Part shown: positions 7,208-15,835 of the stretch, one piece after another | Position numbering within the stretch: the first letter of the stretch is position 1 | Layout of the letters: the number at the start of each line of letters is the position of its first letter | Assembly: GCF_000613185.1 (NCBI RefSeq) | Contig: NZ_CCBB010000003.1 | Span: 2,046,001-2,110,000, forward strand | Direction: 5' to 3' | Origin: Mycolicibacterium cosmeticum | GTDB taxonomy: Bacteria; Actinomycetota; Actinomycetes; Mycobacteriales; Mycobacteriaceae | Length of the DNA stretch: 64,000 nt | The notes under the pieces: model-generated | Seen by the model: the letters and a program-made list of their open reading frames with translations, nothing else | Databases searched by the model: none | What the model was told of the DNA's origin: nothing | Position numbers and translations under genes: made by a program

Positions 7208-9559
7208 ATGACTAGTTCCCGGCTTTGCGTCGTACGTTGCTTGGCGTTGCTGGTCGTCGCCTTCGGGGGTACCTACATGGTGTGGAGGTGGTCATCCACC
7301 ATTGCTTGGGACGCCTGGTGGATCGCCATCCCGCTCGTGCTCGCGGAGACCTACAGCCTGAGCGAATCGGTGCTGTACGGCGTGACGATGTGGAACTCTC
7401 GCCGGCGCCCGGAACCCCCGCCGGCGCCGCCCGGGCGGACCGTGGACGTGTACATCGCGACCTATAACGAACCACTGGATATCGTGCTGACCTCGGCGAT
7501 CGCAGCACGTGACATGACCTACCCGCACCAGACGTGGATTCTCGACGACGGCAACCGGCCGGAGTTCGCCCAGGCGGCCAAGCAAATCGGCGTCGGCTAC
7601 ATCGTCCGGGGGCCCGACTGGGACGGCCGTCCCCGATTCGCCAAGGCAGGCAACGTCAACAATGCGCTCTTCCAGACCTCCGGGGAGTTCATCGCGGTGT
7701 TCGACGCCGATCAAGTCCCCGACCCGCGCTTCCTCGATCGCGTCTTGGGCTACTTCGACGACCCTGAAGTGGCCTTCGTCCAGACACCGCAACGGTTCTG
7801 GAACGTTCCGCGTTCCGATCCGCTCGGCAGTGGCGCCGACCTGTTCTACGGGCCCATCCAGCAGGGGAAGGACGGATGGGGCGCCGCATTCTTCTGTGGC
7901 TCCAACGCCGTGCTGCGGCGTGAAGCCCTGATGGCTCTCGGTCTGACCATGTTCTCGCGCTCGGCCGCCGAGCGTGTGCGCAAGGCGCTGCATGATGGAC
8001 GCCGCCGCGTGCAGGCGGCCGTGAGCGTCCATCTGCCCGGTGATATCGGGTCGATCATCGGTCGGCGTGCGGTCGGTCTTCTGGTGGAAGCCGAGGCGCG
8101 GGTGCGACGGGGCGACGTCCTCGCCGATGTCACCTACGACCTGCGCCGGCAGATCGCCAGCGTGGCCGTTCCGGACATGTTGCCGCAGCCGGTCATCGAT
8201 GCGATCAACGACACCCTGGGTGAAGCCGAAGTGGCCCGCACCGACCGGGCATTGGCCATCGATCCGATCGTCACCTCGTCGATCACCGAGGACATGGCGA
8301 CGGCGATGCATCTTCACGCACTCGGGTGGGCCAGTGTCTATCACCACGAGGTCCTCGTGTACGGGCTTGCGCCCGAGGACGTGCGGACGATGTTGTCCCA
8401 ACGTCAACGCTGGGCGACCGGGACGATGCAGGTGTTCTTCTCCGACAATCCCCTGTTCCTGCGCGGACTGACCATCGGTCAGCGACTGATGTACCTGGCC
8501 ACGATGACCAGCTATCTCAACGGATTTGCCGCCGTCGTCTACATTGCCGCACCCATGGTGTTCCTGGTCAGTGGGATCTTCCCCATCAGATGTGACTCCA
8601 TCGCGTTCTTCGTGTACTTCATGCCGTTCTTTCTCTGCTCACAAACGTTGTTCGTCGTCGCAGGCAACCGAGCCCGGGGACTGTGGCGCGGTCAGCAGAT
8701 GTCGTTCGCCCTGTTCCCGACCTGGATCAAGGCCACGATTGCCGGGGCCAGCGCGGCCTTCTTCGGCAAGGCGCTGACCTTCTCGGTCACCCAGAAGACC
8801 AAGCAGGCCACCGGGATCGGCCTGCGCCATATCCGTCCGCAATTGGTCGCCATGGCTGCCTTGGTGCTCGCCGGAGGGTACGGCGCCGTTCAAGCCGCGG
8901 ATGGTGACCGGCCGCTGTTCGCCTCCATCATCACGCTGGTGTGGGTCGGTATCGATATCGTGCTGCTCTCGGCGATGGTGCGCGCGGCGCTCTACCGCGG
9001 GCCCGGCGAACACATTGTCGATCCGTTCCCTGCGGCGCTCACCGATGAGGTGCGTGACGTCATCGTCGACATCGACTACCGCGCGCTCGCCGCGTCTGCC
9101 CCCGACTGGCAGGCGCACACTGCACCCCTGCCGGTGGCACCGCAGGTGCCCGGCCAGGCGACGGGACCGGAGCTGGCCACTCGGCTTGATCTGGCGCCCA
9201 GATTCGACGCCACCGCCGCGCTGGCGATGCGTTCGCAGGTTGCGGCAGGCCTGCGCGAGGGCGCCTCGGTGGTCCTTGTCGATGTATCGGGTGTCCGCAC
9301 CATCACTCCCTCGGCAGTGGCCGTCGTGGTGGATCTTCTTCGGCTGTTGCGAAGCGGCGGCGGCGATCTGCGCATCTTCGGAGATTCCCGCACCTTCACC
9401 CTCGCCTACGAGACGATGGCCCTGTCGCACGTGACGCGCCTGCACGGCGACTCGGAGGAAGCGGCGGACCCGGCCTACCGCGGCCCGTGGCGCAGAGGCC
9501 CGGCGCTGCCCGGACGCGGTGCGCACCGGCACCCGACGATGATGTCCACCCCGAGATGA
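7208..9559 (+). CDS. Cellulose-synthase-like GT2 glycosyltransferase with C-terminal STAS domain
   Basis: Membrane processive glycosyltransferase (783 aa) expected to polymerise a sugar nucleotide and export the chain. GT2 motifs in order: DDG (113-115), DAD (166-168), FFCGSNAV (about 228), ITED (359-362) and QRQRW (398-402). Two N-terminal and about five later membrane spans are visible. The C-terminus has no PilZ domain; residues about 655-750 form a STAS-like domain (VVLVDVSGVRTITPSAV). Between the GSNAV and TED motifs there is an extra segment of about 100 residues. ATG 7208 chosen; 7145 is an in-frame alternative. With GalU and two GH26-like genes it suggests an exopolysaccharide locus. 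Confidence 0.88.
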   Translation: MTSSRLCVVRCLALLVVAFGGTYMVWRWSSTIAWDAWWIAIPLVLAETYSLSESVLYGVTMWNSRRRPEPPPAPPGRTVDVYIATYNEPLDIVLTSAIAARDMTYPHQTWILDDGNRPEFAQAAKQIGVGYIVRGPDWDGRPRFAKAGNVNNALFQTSGEFIAVFDADQVPDPRFLDRVLGYFDDPEVAFVQTPQRFWNVPRSDPLGSGADLFYGPIQQGKDGWGAAFFCGSNAVLRREALMALGLTMFSRSAAERVRKALHDGRRRVQAAVSVHLPGDIGSIIGRRAVGLLVEAEARVRRGDVLADVTYDLRRQIASVAVPDMLPQPVIDAINDTLGEAEVARTDRALAIDPIVTSSITEDMATAMHLHALGWASVYHHEVLVYGLAPEDVRTMLSQRQRWATGTMQVFFSDNPLFLRGLTIGQRLMYLATMTSYLNGFAAVVYIAAPMVFLVSGIFPIRCDSIAFFVYFMPFFLCSQTLFVVAGNRARGLWRGQQMSFALFPTWIKATIAGASAAFFGKALTFSVTQKTKQATGIGLRHIRPQLVAMAALVLAGGYGAVQAADGDRPLFASIITLVWVGIDIVLLSAMVRAALYRGPGEHIVDPFPAALTDEVRDVIVDIDYRALAASAPDWQAHTAPLPVAPQVPGQATGPELATRLDLAPRFDATAALAMRSQVAAGLREGASVVLVDVSGVRTITPSAVAVVVDLLRLLRSGGGDLRIFGDSRTFTLAYETMALSHVTRLHGDSEEAADPAYRGPWRRGPALPGRGAHRHPTMMSTPR

Positions 9560-9602
9560 CGGTGAGCGGCCGGCCGATATCGGGGCCGAAATGAGCTGTC
9601 GG

Positions 9603-10637
9603 TCAGGACCGTTGCCGATCGGCAAGAGCACGCTTGAAGGCGTTCTGGGATTGACCGGACGAGTTCAAGCGCCAGTCACGTTCCTTGTCCATCTGGAACC
9701 AGATCACCGCTGCGACCCTGTCCTCGCGGGCGAGGAACTCGAAAAGGCTGCCGATCCAGGCGGCTTTGTCGGTGCCGGACTGGGGCCCTTCGACACTGGC
9801 CGTCTCACCGATCACAATCGGACGGTTGCCCTCCAGCGCCCGAAGTTGGCGCAGACCTTCGGCGAAAATCTGCTCGGGACCCCGCCACGTGTGCCCGCCG
9901 CCATCGCCCCAGTTGTAGCCGTCCAAGCACAGCAGATCGACCGCATCGGCACCGGGGTAGGCGCCGGCCAGATCCTGGGATCCTTCACCCGGGGCATCAG
10001 GGCACCACATGAACGACACGTTGGTCGCCCCTGCTTGCGTGAAGCGTTGCCGGACATGGGCCCATGCGGCCCGGTAATCCTCGGCCGAGTTGCCGTTCAC
10101 CCCGATCGACCACGGGTAGTGGTCGCTGTTCATCTCGTGTGCGAACCGAAGCACGATGGGCTGGCCCCACTCGCCGAGATTGTGTGCCCACGTGTCGAGT
10201 TGATGATCGAGATCGCCGGCAGCGATACGCGCCAGCGCATAGGCGGGTTGGTCGGTTCCCGCGCCCGGCTCCCACGGCTCCAGCGTCAGTACCGGCTGCG
10301 CACCCGAACTCGCGATGACGTTGAGTTCGGGGATCGGCGTGCGGTCGTCGAGGGAGGCGAATCGCATCACATAGCGCGGCTGCGAACCGGTCATCTCCCG
10401 TACCGTCCACAGATTGCTGGACGGAGCCCCGTCGTCGGGCAGGAACACCCCCCAGTCGACCCAGTGAGGCGCACTCGGTCCGGCGACGGGGGCGGCCGTG
10501 TGGCCGCAGCCGGTGATGGCCGCCAGCACCGAGATCGTCGCAGGCAATGCCAAGGGCGAGAAAGTCGTTCGGCGAACCGCATGGTCGCGAATTCGCTTCC
10601 GGTCATTCGACTTGGGCCGATGAAAGGCGCTGAGCAT
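9603..10637 (-). CDS. GH26-like glycoside hydrolase lipoprotein
   Basis: Predicted secreted beta-glycanase (344 aa), convergent with the GT2-STAS gene. A hydrophobic signal ends in AAITGCGH, a likely lipobox. The GH26 acid/base motif is seen in VLRFAHEMNSDHYPWS and the nucleophile in PIVIGETASVEG; the aromatic-rich GYNWGDGG and VIWFQMDKERDW segments fit a sugar cleft. It could trim or release the polymer made by the neighbouring synthase, as cellulases do in cellulose loci; the substrate is unknown. The start is uncertain: ATG 10637 is preferred over 10670, and it overlaps the divergent GH26 gene's ATG by 2 bp. Confidence 0.82.
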   Translation of the reverse strand: MLSAFHRPKSNDRKRIRDHAVRRTTFSPLALPATISVLAAITGCGHTAAPVAGPSAPHWVDWGVFLPDDGAPSSNLWTVREMTGSQPRYVMRFASLDDRTPIPELNVIASSGAQPVLTLEPWEPGAGTDQPAYALARIAAGDLDHQLDTWAHNLGEWGQPIVLRFAHEMNSDHYPWSIGVNGNSAEDYRAAWAHVRQRFTQAGATNVSFMWCPDAPGEGSQDLAGAYPGADAVDLLCLDGYNWGDGGGHTWRGPEQIFAEGLRQLRALEGNRPIVIGETASVEGPQSGTDKAAWIGSLFEFLAREDRVAAVIWFQMDKERDWRLNSSGQSQNAFKRALADRQRS

Positions 10638-11910
10638 GACATATGATATGCACGACAACGGAGTTCGCACATTCCCGAACTCGGCCGGACCCGATGACGA
10701 ACCGGAGTTCCGCGGTCACCCCACACGGCGACGGCGCCGTGGGCAAAACGTCATCGTGCCGTTGATCGCGATGGTGTTGGCCGTCGTCTCGGTCATCGTC
10801 ATCGAACCGCAAATCCGGCCGCTGCAACTGCTACTCGGGCGGTGCAAGGTCAGCAACGCCAGTGCGGTCATACCCAAGGACGGTGTGCTGTTCGGGGTCA
10901 ACCTCGACTGGAAGTCCGAGACGCTGGATGAGCACCGCGCGAACATGGGTCATGCGCCGGCTGTGGCAGTGGAGTTCTCCGACATCCCGTATGACCGGCC
11001 GACATGGGAACACACCAAGAGCGCGGCCCGCCAGATCAAGCAGAACGGCGGGGCGCTGCTCTTGACACTGGAACCGCACGGCGGACTCGACACCGTGAGT
11101 CCCGAGGTGATCCGCACACTCGCCTATGACCTGCTCGACCTGAACAACAGCGGGGTCGCGGTCGTCGTTCGCTTTGCCCACGAGATGAACGGGTCCTGGT
11201 ATGCCTGGGGCCAGCAGCCTGACCACTACAAGGCGGTGTTCCGCCAGGTCGCCGATGCGGTCCATCAGATCGCGCCGGGATCGGCGATGATGTGGGCGCC
11301 CAATTATGGTGGCGGATATCCCTTTTCCGGCGGCAAGTTCGCCGCCGCGCCAGGTACCGAGGTCTACCACGAACTCGATACCGACCATGACGGCGTCCTC
11401 ACGATGGCAGACGACTCCTATGAGCCCTATTACCCTGGTGACGCATACGTCGATTGGGTCGGGGTATCGCTCTACCACTGGGGCAACCGGCGCCCCTGGG
11501 GCAACAACGAGGTCACCGAACCGCACAAGTTCATCGACATGTTGACCGGCACCTACGACGGCACCGCCGGTGACGACCGCGGCGTGCCCGACTTCTATCA
11601 GGTCTACGGCGTCGACCACCACAAGCCGGTTGCCATCGTCGAAACCGCCGCCATCTTCACCCCTTCGCGCACCGGCCAGTCCGAGCTGGCGGTCAAACAG
11701 GCGTGGTGGCGTGAGGTGTTCTCTGCCGAGACGCGCCAGCGCTTCCCGCAGCTGAAGATGATCAACTGGTTCGAATGGCGCAAGTTCGAGATCGAGATCA
11801 ACGACTGGGTGGACTGGCGGACGGCGGGTGCGCCTGCCATCAAGAATGCCTTTGTTGCCGACCTTCCGGGCTGGCTGCGCTACGCAGATTCGGTCGACGC
11901 CTGCGAGTAG
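10636..11910 (+). CDS. GH26-like glycoside hydrolase, membrane-anchored
   Basis: Second GH26-like enzyme of the locus (424 aa). A charged N-terminus (about 1-38, with RRRRRG) is followed by one membrane span (NVIVPLIAMVLAVVSVIVI), so the catalytic domain should lie outside, tethered to the membrane. Acid/base motif VVRFAHEMNGSWYAWG; nucleophile motif PVAIVETAAIF; VDWVGVSLYHWGN lines the barrel. It has an acidic DTDHDGVLTMADDSYE segment that could bind Ca2+. AAAGG precedes ATG 10636; a second ATG is at 10648. Head-to-head with the other GH26 gene, sharing one tiny promoter region. Confidence 0.85.
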   Translation: MTYDMHDNGVRTFPNSAGPDDEPEFRGHPTRRRRRGQNVIVPLIAMVLAVVSVIVIEPQIRPLQLLLGRCKVSNASAVIPKDGVLFGVNLDWKSETLDEHRANMGHAPAVAVEFSDIPYDRPTWEHTKSAARQIKQNGGALLLTLEPHGGLDTVSPEVIRTLAYDLLDLNNSGVAVVVRFAHEMNGSWYAWGQQPDHYKAVFRQVADAVHQIAPGSAMMWAPNYGGGYPFSGGKFAAAPGTEVYHELDTDHDGVLTMADDSYEPYYPGDAYVDWVGVSLYHWGNRRPWGNNEVTEPHKFIDMLTGTYDGTAGDDRGVPDFYQVYGVDHHKPVAIVETAAIFTPSRTGQSELAVKQAWWREVFSAETRQRFPQLKMINWFEWRKFEIEINDWVDWRTAGAPAIKNAFVADLPGWLRYADSVDACE

Positions 11911-12177
11911 CTCACCGTGTCCGGACGCCGCTCAGTACGACGATATCCAGTGAATCGGGCAACGAAAGAGTGCAACTAGGTAGTCCACTACTCACGTGCA
12001 GGAAGGGGGAGATATGTCATCATGATCTTGAAATACAGCGAACAACGGCCCGCCTTTCTCAGATGCCGAGGACACGTGCCCACGACTGTGCTGTGCTGGC
12101 CACCGCACTCGCCGGATCGGGTACGGCGCACAGCGGGCCACAGCCAGTGAGCGCTGGGTGTGAACCAAGGAGTCGGC

Positions 12178-12828
12178 ATGGCCGAGGACCACCGCTATCG
12201 GTCGCCAATGTCGGTTGTCGTCGTATGCTCACCGCCGCAACGGATTTGCGCCAGCATCTACGGGTGGCTGGAGGAGTTGGGCGCCTCGGTCGCCGTGCTG
12301 GCCGTGCACGCCTCGCTGGGCGAGTTCATCCAGTCCGACCACCATTCCGCCGGTCGGCGAATCGATCTCGTCGTGGTCGCACAGACCTTCGACGACGACG
12401 GTGACGTCGCAGCCCTGAGCAGGATTTGCGCGGCCGGGTATCGCGTCGTCTGTTTCGGAACGAGTCTCAGCGATGCCGCGGTACTACGCTGTCTCGGCGC
12501 CGGGGTGGACGCGTTTGTCGTCGGCGATCGCCACCCCGCAGGATACGCGGCGGTCACGATACGTACCGCTGCCGAACTGAAGATGTCCGCGACCGGCGTC
12601 ATGCTTCCCGGCCTGACGCACCGAGAGTCGCAAGTGCTCATCGCGTGGTGTCACGCCAGCACAAAAGAGGATGTCGCTGAACGGCTGGATATCGAACGTG
12701 CCACGGTGAGTTCACATCTGCAGCGAATACGGGCCAAGTACGCCGCCGTCGGGCGCGCAGCGAGCACCAAGGCCGCCCTCATTGCCCGGGCGGTACAGGA
12801 CGGGCTCGTCGACGTCTACGAACTGTGA
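12178..12828 (+). CDS. LuxR-family regulator with degenerate receiver-like domain
   Basis: Transcription factor (216 aa). Residues about 8-130 look like a response-regulator fold (SVVVVCSPPQ...RIDLVVVAQTF...RVVCFGTSLSD), but the usual phospho-acceptor Asp at the end of strand 3 is absent, so phosphorylation control is doubtful. Residues about 145-205 form a LuxR/GerE-type HTH (LTHRESQVLIAWCHASTKEDV...ATVSSHLQRIRAKY). The ATG at 12178 is chosen because AAGGAG lies 8 bp before it. Convergent with the AmiC-like sensor gene; target genes are unknown. Confidence 0.78.
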   Translation: MAEDHRYRSPMSVVVVCSPPQRICASIYGWLEELGASVAVLAVHASLGEFIQSDHHSAGRRIDLVVVAQTFDDDGDVAALSRICAAGYRVVCFGTSLSDAAVLRCLGAGVDAFVVGDRHPAGYAAVTIRTAAELKMSATGVMLPGLTHRESQVLIAWCHASTKEDVAERLDIERATVSSHLQRIRAKYAAVGRAASTKAALIARAVQDGLVDVYEL

Positions 12829-12864
12829 CCCCTCGAGGGTCGAGGATGCCGAACAGTTCTTGTT

Positions 12865-13974
12865 TCAACCGAGGGGGACAGGAGTCATCTCGGTGAGCAC
12901 GTTGAAGTCGAACCCGTCGGCCTCGGCCAGATACGTGCGGAGGGCCGTGTGTCCGGCGTCGAGGCGCTGCACGCCGCGGGCGCATTCGTACACCAGCGAA
13001 TTCGACAGCGTGTTCACCAGGTTGAGGTCAAGGGTGCCCGCGGTACGGGCCAGCGCGGCCAGCAGGTGCAATCCCTCGTAACACGATTCACCCATCGTCC
13101 CCACCAAGGGCGCGTCGGCGCCGAACCGTCGGGCGTATCGCCCGACGAAGTCGAGACTGTCGGACGTGCACAACGACGAGAAATAGCCGGCGCCGACATA
13201 CAGGCCGCGGCAACTGTGATCGCCCGCCGCCAGCAGCATGTTCTCGTCCATCAAGGGCGTCAGCCGCACCGCCTTGGCGTCCAGCTCGCGTTCGGCATAC
13301 TGCCGGTGGAATTCGACGGCGTCCTGTCCGACCAGGAGAACGACCACCGCCGTGGCGGTCGAACGCTCGAGTCGGTCGAGATGTGCGCCGAAGTCGGACG
13401 TGCCCAGCGGAACGTACATCTCGTCGACGAGTATCCCGGATCCTGTGGTGGCGAGATGTTCCCGGATAGCGCTGGCGGTCCCGCGGGGCCACACGTAATC
13501 GTTGCCGACCAACGCCCAGCGGGAGATACGCCTCTCTCCGGCGAGCAGTGTCATCGCGGGCAACAGCTGTGTCTCCGGCGTCTCGCCGGTGACAAAAACG
13601 CCCGGGCGCCGCTCGCCACCCTCGTACAACGAGTTGTAGATGTAGGGGATCGCGCCGCCGATGGCCGACGCCAGTGCTTCCCGGACCGTGGACGTGTGTA
13701 CGCCCGCGACCGCTTGTATTCTGCCTGCCATGGCGAGTTCAAGCACCTCGGCTCGAACTTCGTGGACCTGCGCACCGCCGTCGATGTGCACGAGTTTGAC
13801 CTCGCGGCCGAGTATGCCGCCATCGCGATTGATCTCCTCGGCTGCCAGCTCCGCACACAGTTGCGCCGACGGGCCGATGATCCCGAGCGGTCCCTGTAGC
13901 GGATTGACCACGCCGACGACGACGGCGTCTGATTCCGTGCGTGCGTTGCTGTCCATGCGGTCCATTTCCACCAC
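12865..13974 (-). CDS. Cytosolic AmiC-like ligand-binding protein
   Basis: Type I periplasmic-binding-protein fold (Peripla_BP_6/AmiC/UrtA-like, 369 aa): GVVNPLQGPLGIIGPSAQ, then AAEEINRDGGILGREV, VHTSTVREA, and WPRGTASAIREHL. There is no signal peptide; the N-terminus is short and polar, so it should stay in the cytosol. AmiC of Pseudomonas is such a cytosolic short-chain amide sensor that controls the antiterminator AmiR; no AmiR (ANTAR) gene is visible here. Divergent from a MarR gene and convergent with a LuxR-like gene. A role as an amide, urea or amino acid sensor is inference. Starts at 13965 or 13956 are also possible. Confidence 0.75.
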   Translation of the reverse strand: MVEMDRMDSNARTESDAVVVGVVNPLQGPLGIIGPSAQLCAELAAEEINRDGGILGREVKLVHIDGGAQVHEVRAEVLELAMAGRIQAVAGVHTSTVREALASAIGGAIPYIYNSLYEGGERRPGVFVTGETPETQLLPAMTLLAGERRISRWALVGNDYVWPRGTASAIREHLATTGSGILVDEMYVPLGTSDFGAHLDRLERSTATAVVVLLVGQDAVEFHRQYAERELDAKAVRLTPLMDENMLLAAGDHSCRGLYVGAGYFSSLCTSDSLDFVGRYARRFGADAPLVGTMGESCYEGLHLLAALARTAGTLDLNLVNTLSNSLVYECARGVQRLDAGHTALRTYLAEADGFDFNVLTEMTPVPLG

Positions 13975-14044
13975 CAGGTCGGGGTTGTCGTTCGATTACC
14001 CTGAACCACCCGCTACGGTAATCCACGGCGGGAGGTAACGACAG

Positions 14045-14482
14045 TTGGGAACCGTGAGCCAGGCTGCGCTGGCATTGAGCGCGATCCAGAACTCGCTGCT
14101 GGAGCGGGTTCGCGAGGTGCTCGCCGCAGCGGGGTGCACCCTCGAGGAGTGGCGGATTCTGGATTGCCTCAAGCGCTCTGGAGCGCTCGCCATGTCCGAG
14201 ATCAGCGAGACGACATCGATTCCGCCATCGGCACTCACCAAGATCGTCGACCGCATGGTGGCCAACAACCTGGTGTATCGCCGGACGGACAACGTTGACC
14301 GGCGCAAGATCAATCTCCGGCTGACCTCGCGTGGCGCCAGCTCCCACCGGCAGCTGGCCGAAACCGTCGATCGCTGTGACCTGCTGTACGACCAAGATCA
14401 GCTGCAGAAGCTGACGGCGTTGTGCGACTTGGCGCGGGACGTGGCGGATTCCGCCCCGCGAAAAGGTGGGATCCCGGCCTAG
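14045..14482 (+). CDS. MarR family regulator
   Basis: Winged-helix regulator (145 aa). The MarR core is clear: EWRILDCLKRSGALAMSEI, SIPPSALTKIVDRMVANNLVYRR, and the wing DNVDRRKINLRLTSRG. A TTG at 14045 is taken as start because GGGAGGT precedes it by 8 bp; a GTG at 14054 is an alternative. Divergent from the AmiC-like gene and convergent with the iron-type alcohol dehydrogenase gene, either of which may be its target. Confidence 0.87.
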   Translation: MGTVSQAALALSAIQNSLLERVREVLAAAGCTLEEWRILDCLKRSGALAMSEISETTSIPPSALTKIVDRMVANNLVYRRTDNVDRRKINLRLTSRGASSHRQLAETVDRCDLLYDQDQLQKLTALCDLARDVADSAPRKGGIPA

Positions 14483-14500
14483 GGGCGCGGCCGGGCTCGG

Positions 14501-15673
14501 TCACCCGGCATAGATCTCGTCATAGATCGCGGCGATGTCATCGGCGTCGGGGACAAGTGGATTGTTGGCCGGTGACCCCGAGGCCAGTGCTTGCTCGGCC
14601 ATGGTCGGAATGAGCCGATCCCAGTCGCCGCGAGAGATGCCGTAGTGCTGGGGTGTCGGCACGGTGAGGTCGCGGCAGAGTTCGGATATTCCCTCTACGA
14701 ACTTCGCGGCAGCGGCCGCGCTCGGATCGTGCTCGCCGGCCATCCCCATGACACGCGCGCAGTCGGCGTACCGATCCAGGGCGCCGTCGATCGAGTATCG
14801 CGTCACTGCAGGGAAGAGCATGGCATTCGAAAGGCCGTGTGCCACATGGAAATGCGCCCCGATCGGCCTGCTCATTCCGTGGATCAGGGCGACGCTGGAG
14901 TTGGAGAACGCCATTCCGGCCTGCGTGGCCGCGATCATCATGGCCGCACGCGCTTGCTCGTCGCTCCCGTCGGTGACCACCCGCCGGATGTTCTGACCGA
15001 TTGCTCGGATGGCAAGAAGGCAGAGACCGTCGGAGAACGCGTTGGCCTTGCGGCTGACGTATGCCTCGACGGCGTGGGTGAGCGCGTCGATACCGGTGTC
15101 GGCGGTCAATCGCGCCGGCATCGACATGGTGAGGCGGTAGTCGATGATCGCGGCGACCGGCAGGAACGACGTCCCGATGCAGAGCATCTTCTCGTCGGTG
15201 GCGCTGTCGGTGATGACGGTGAACTGAGTGGCCTCCGATCCGCTGCCGGCGGTGGTCGGGATCGCCACGATCGGTAGCGCGGGGCCGTTGTAGAGGTTGG
15301 GCGCCTTGAACTCACGCATCGGTTTGTCATTGACGCCCAGCACGGCAAGTGCTTTGGCGGTGTCCATCGGGCTGCCTCCACCGAAACCGACGACGCTGTC
15401 GGCCCGATGTTCGGCGAGCGCCGCCTTGGCGGGGGCCAGCGAATCTGTGGTCGGGTCGGGCACGGTGTCGGAGTACACGGCGGCACTCGCCCCGGCGCCT
15501 TCCAACGATGCGACGAGTCTGTCGACCTGGCCGGTGCTGACCAGGAATGCATCGGTCACGATCAGGGGGCGCCGGGCGCCGAGGTCGTTGAGCACTTCAC
15601 CGGCTCTGGCGACGGCGCCGCCGCCGATCCTCATGGTCCGCGGCACTGAAATGGCATGTGTCACATGGGTCAT
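14501..15673 (-). CDS. Iron-containing alcohol dehydrogenase
   Basis: NAD(P)-dependent, metal-dependent alcohol dehydrogenase of family III (390 aa, normal). Cofactor motif GFGGGSPMDTAK; metal ligands fall in TGIDALTHAVEAY and in HGMSRPIGAHFHVAHGLSNA; PTTAGSGSEAT is also conserved. ATG 15673 is preferred to 15733 because GAGGAC precedes it and MTHVTHAISVPRTMRIG is the usual family N-terminus. Divergent from a LysR-type gene whose short intergenic region carries overlapping palindromes, so LysR control is likely. Substrate unknown; 1,3-diols or methanol-type oxidation are possibilities in the family. Confidence 0.92.
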   Translation of the reverse strand: MTHVTHAISVPRTMRIGGGAVARAGEVLNDLGARRPLIVTDAFLVSTGQVDRLVASLEGAGASAAVYSDTVPDPTTDSLAPAKAALAEHRADSVVGFGGGSPMDTAKALAVLGVNDKPMREFKAPNLYNGPALPIVAIPTTAGSGSEATQFTVITDSATDEKMLCIGTSFLPVAAIIDYRLTMSMPARLTADTGIDALTHAVEAYVSRKANAFSDGLCLLAIRAIGQNIRRVVTDGSDEQARAAMMIAATQAGMAFSNSSVALIHGMSRPIGAHFHVAHGLSNAMLFPAVTRYSIDGALDRYADCARVMGMAGEHDPSAAAAAKFVEGISELCRDLTVPTPQHYGISRGDWDRLIPTMAEQALASGSPANNPLVPDADDIAAIYDEIYAG

Positions 15674-15796
15674 AGGTGTCCTCGTTCGTGCTTGCTGGTT
15701 CGGTTCGTAGCAGTTCGCGGGAGTGGCCCGCACCGACCGAAGGGGGAATCGCTATCAGCCTGCTGGGCGAATATGCACCAGTCAACAGCCAGATCC

Positions 15797-15822
15797 GCAC
15801 GAGGCTCGTGCACTTCTGCACG
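15797..15822. promoter_or_regulatory. Overlapping palindromes, LysR operator candidate
   Basis: A perfect 7-1-7 palindrome (GCACGAG-G-CTCGTGC, 15797-15811) overlaps a second one (CGTGCA-CTTC-TGCACG, 15807-15822). Both lie 14-40 bp before the LysR start and within the Fe-ADH/LysR divergent region, where LysR proteins normally bind dyads with a T-N11-A core. Confidence 0.55.
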
Positions 15823-15835
15823 GCATGATGGGGCT

